This document shows positions 15,961 through 16,220 of a stretch of DNA of 16,220 nucleotides, one piece after another. Positions within the stretch are counted from its first letter, which is position 1. Each line of letters starts with the position of its first letter. A model generated the notes under the pieces. It was not told the DNA's origin. It searched no databases and saw only the letters and a list, made by a program, of their open reading frames with translations. A program made the position numbers and the translations under genes. Origin of the DNA: Altererythrobacter sp. (GTDB taxonomy: Bacteria > Pseudomonadota > Alphaproteobacteria > Sphingomonadales > Sphingomonadaceae); assembly GCA_023299945.1 (NCBI GenBank), contig JALZVZ010000039.1, positions 1 through 16,220 on the forward strand, given 5' to 3'.

Positions 15961-16053
15961 CACCTCTGCGTATCATCTTGTGAGGCAATTGGTGCAAATT
16001 GATACATTTTGGCTTCTTGTGCACCGCAAGAAATTGGTGAAGAGCACCAGAGT

Positions 16054-16220
16054 ATGACCCCCAATATATCCCTCCGACCCGCTTTAAAGCCTGCCTGTTG
16101 GTTAACCAGCGTTGCTGCGCTTTCCTTATCAATGCCTAGTCTTGCTCAGAATACTGATGCTTCTGGTGAGGCAGATGCCTTGGATTCAGAACCCGGAACA
16201 ATAATTGTTCAGGCGCAGCG
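16054..16220 (+). CDS. TonB-dependent receptor, 5' part only
   Basis: From ATG 16054 the frame is open to the window end (55 residues). The first 30 residues form a signal peptide with a hydrophobic core (about 17-27) and a likely cleavage after SLA (near 31), then an acidic linker and EPGTIIVQAQR, which resembles the TonB box/plug start (IVVTAQR type) of outer-membrane TonB-dependent receptors. The plug and barrel lie outside the window, so the substrate is unknown. Such receptors are abundant in sphingomonads. AGAG about 9 bases before the ATG may be the ribosome binding site. The start is divergent from infA across a 220-bp gap. Confidence 0.75.
   Translation, partial: MTPNISLRPALKPACWLTSVAALSLSMPSLAQNTDASGEADALDSEPGTIIVQAQ

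Noticed and set aside
16081..16108. Two 10-bp palindromes, GCTTTAAAGC and TGGTTAACCA, near the TonB receptor start
   Set aside because: Both lie inside the signal-peptide coding sequence and differ from each other; most likely chance.

Overview
The window looks like chromosomal DNA from an alphaproteobacterium, most likely a sphingomonad of the Erythrobacteraceae kind. This is inferred from the infA-maf-RNase E/G-like-yacG order, a C-terminally extended IF-1, a TonB-dependent receptor next to infA, moderate-to-high GC and frequent TTG/GTG starts. No insertion sequence, phage gene, CRISPR array or rRNA is visible. Coding density is high and no gap without a gene exceeds about 220 bp.

Positions 1-1655 (minus strand) hold a two-gene glycosylation unit: a polyprenol-phosphate GT2 glycosyltransferase with two C-terminal membrane helices, then a GT-C membrane glycosyltransferase cut off by the window edge. 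Positions 1804-7438 (plus strand) hold an EamA/DMT transporter, glmS (glucosamine-6-phosphate synthase), a GFA-family zinc protein overlapping the glmS end, and a membrane PAS-GGDEF-EAL cyclic-di-GMP protein. The glmS and GGDEF-EAL genes are each preceded by the same 13-base element, CCGTCGATTTTTC, with a -10-like hexamer at exactly the same offset. This suggests a shared promoter or operator.

Positions 7462-13574 contain the purine genes purC, purS and purQ, all on the minus strand and in pathway-cluster order. Between purC and purSQ lie an exported M16 zinc peptidase (minus) and a divergent plus-strand gene for a TIR domain-coiled coil-two-helix membrane protein. The TIR protein keeps the glutamate expected of NAD-cleaving TIR domains. 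It is the most accessory-looking gene in the window and the best candidate for an uncharacterised immune or signalling effector.

Positions 13627-15833 (minus strand) hold a tRNA-Phe(GAA) gene and the tight operon infA-maf-RNase E/G-like-yacG, which covers translation initiation, nucleotide sanitation, RNA processing and gyrase control. The last 167 bases start a TonB-dependent receptor on the plus strand, divergent from infA.

Functionally, GT2, GT-C, GlmS and the c-di-GMP protein all touch envelope or polysaccharide physiology, while the right half is mostly housekeeping with the TIR/M16 pair inserted. All functional calls come from reading motifs in the translations; no database search was run.
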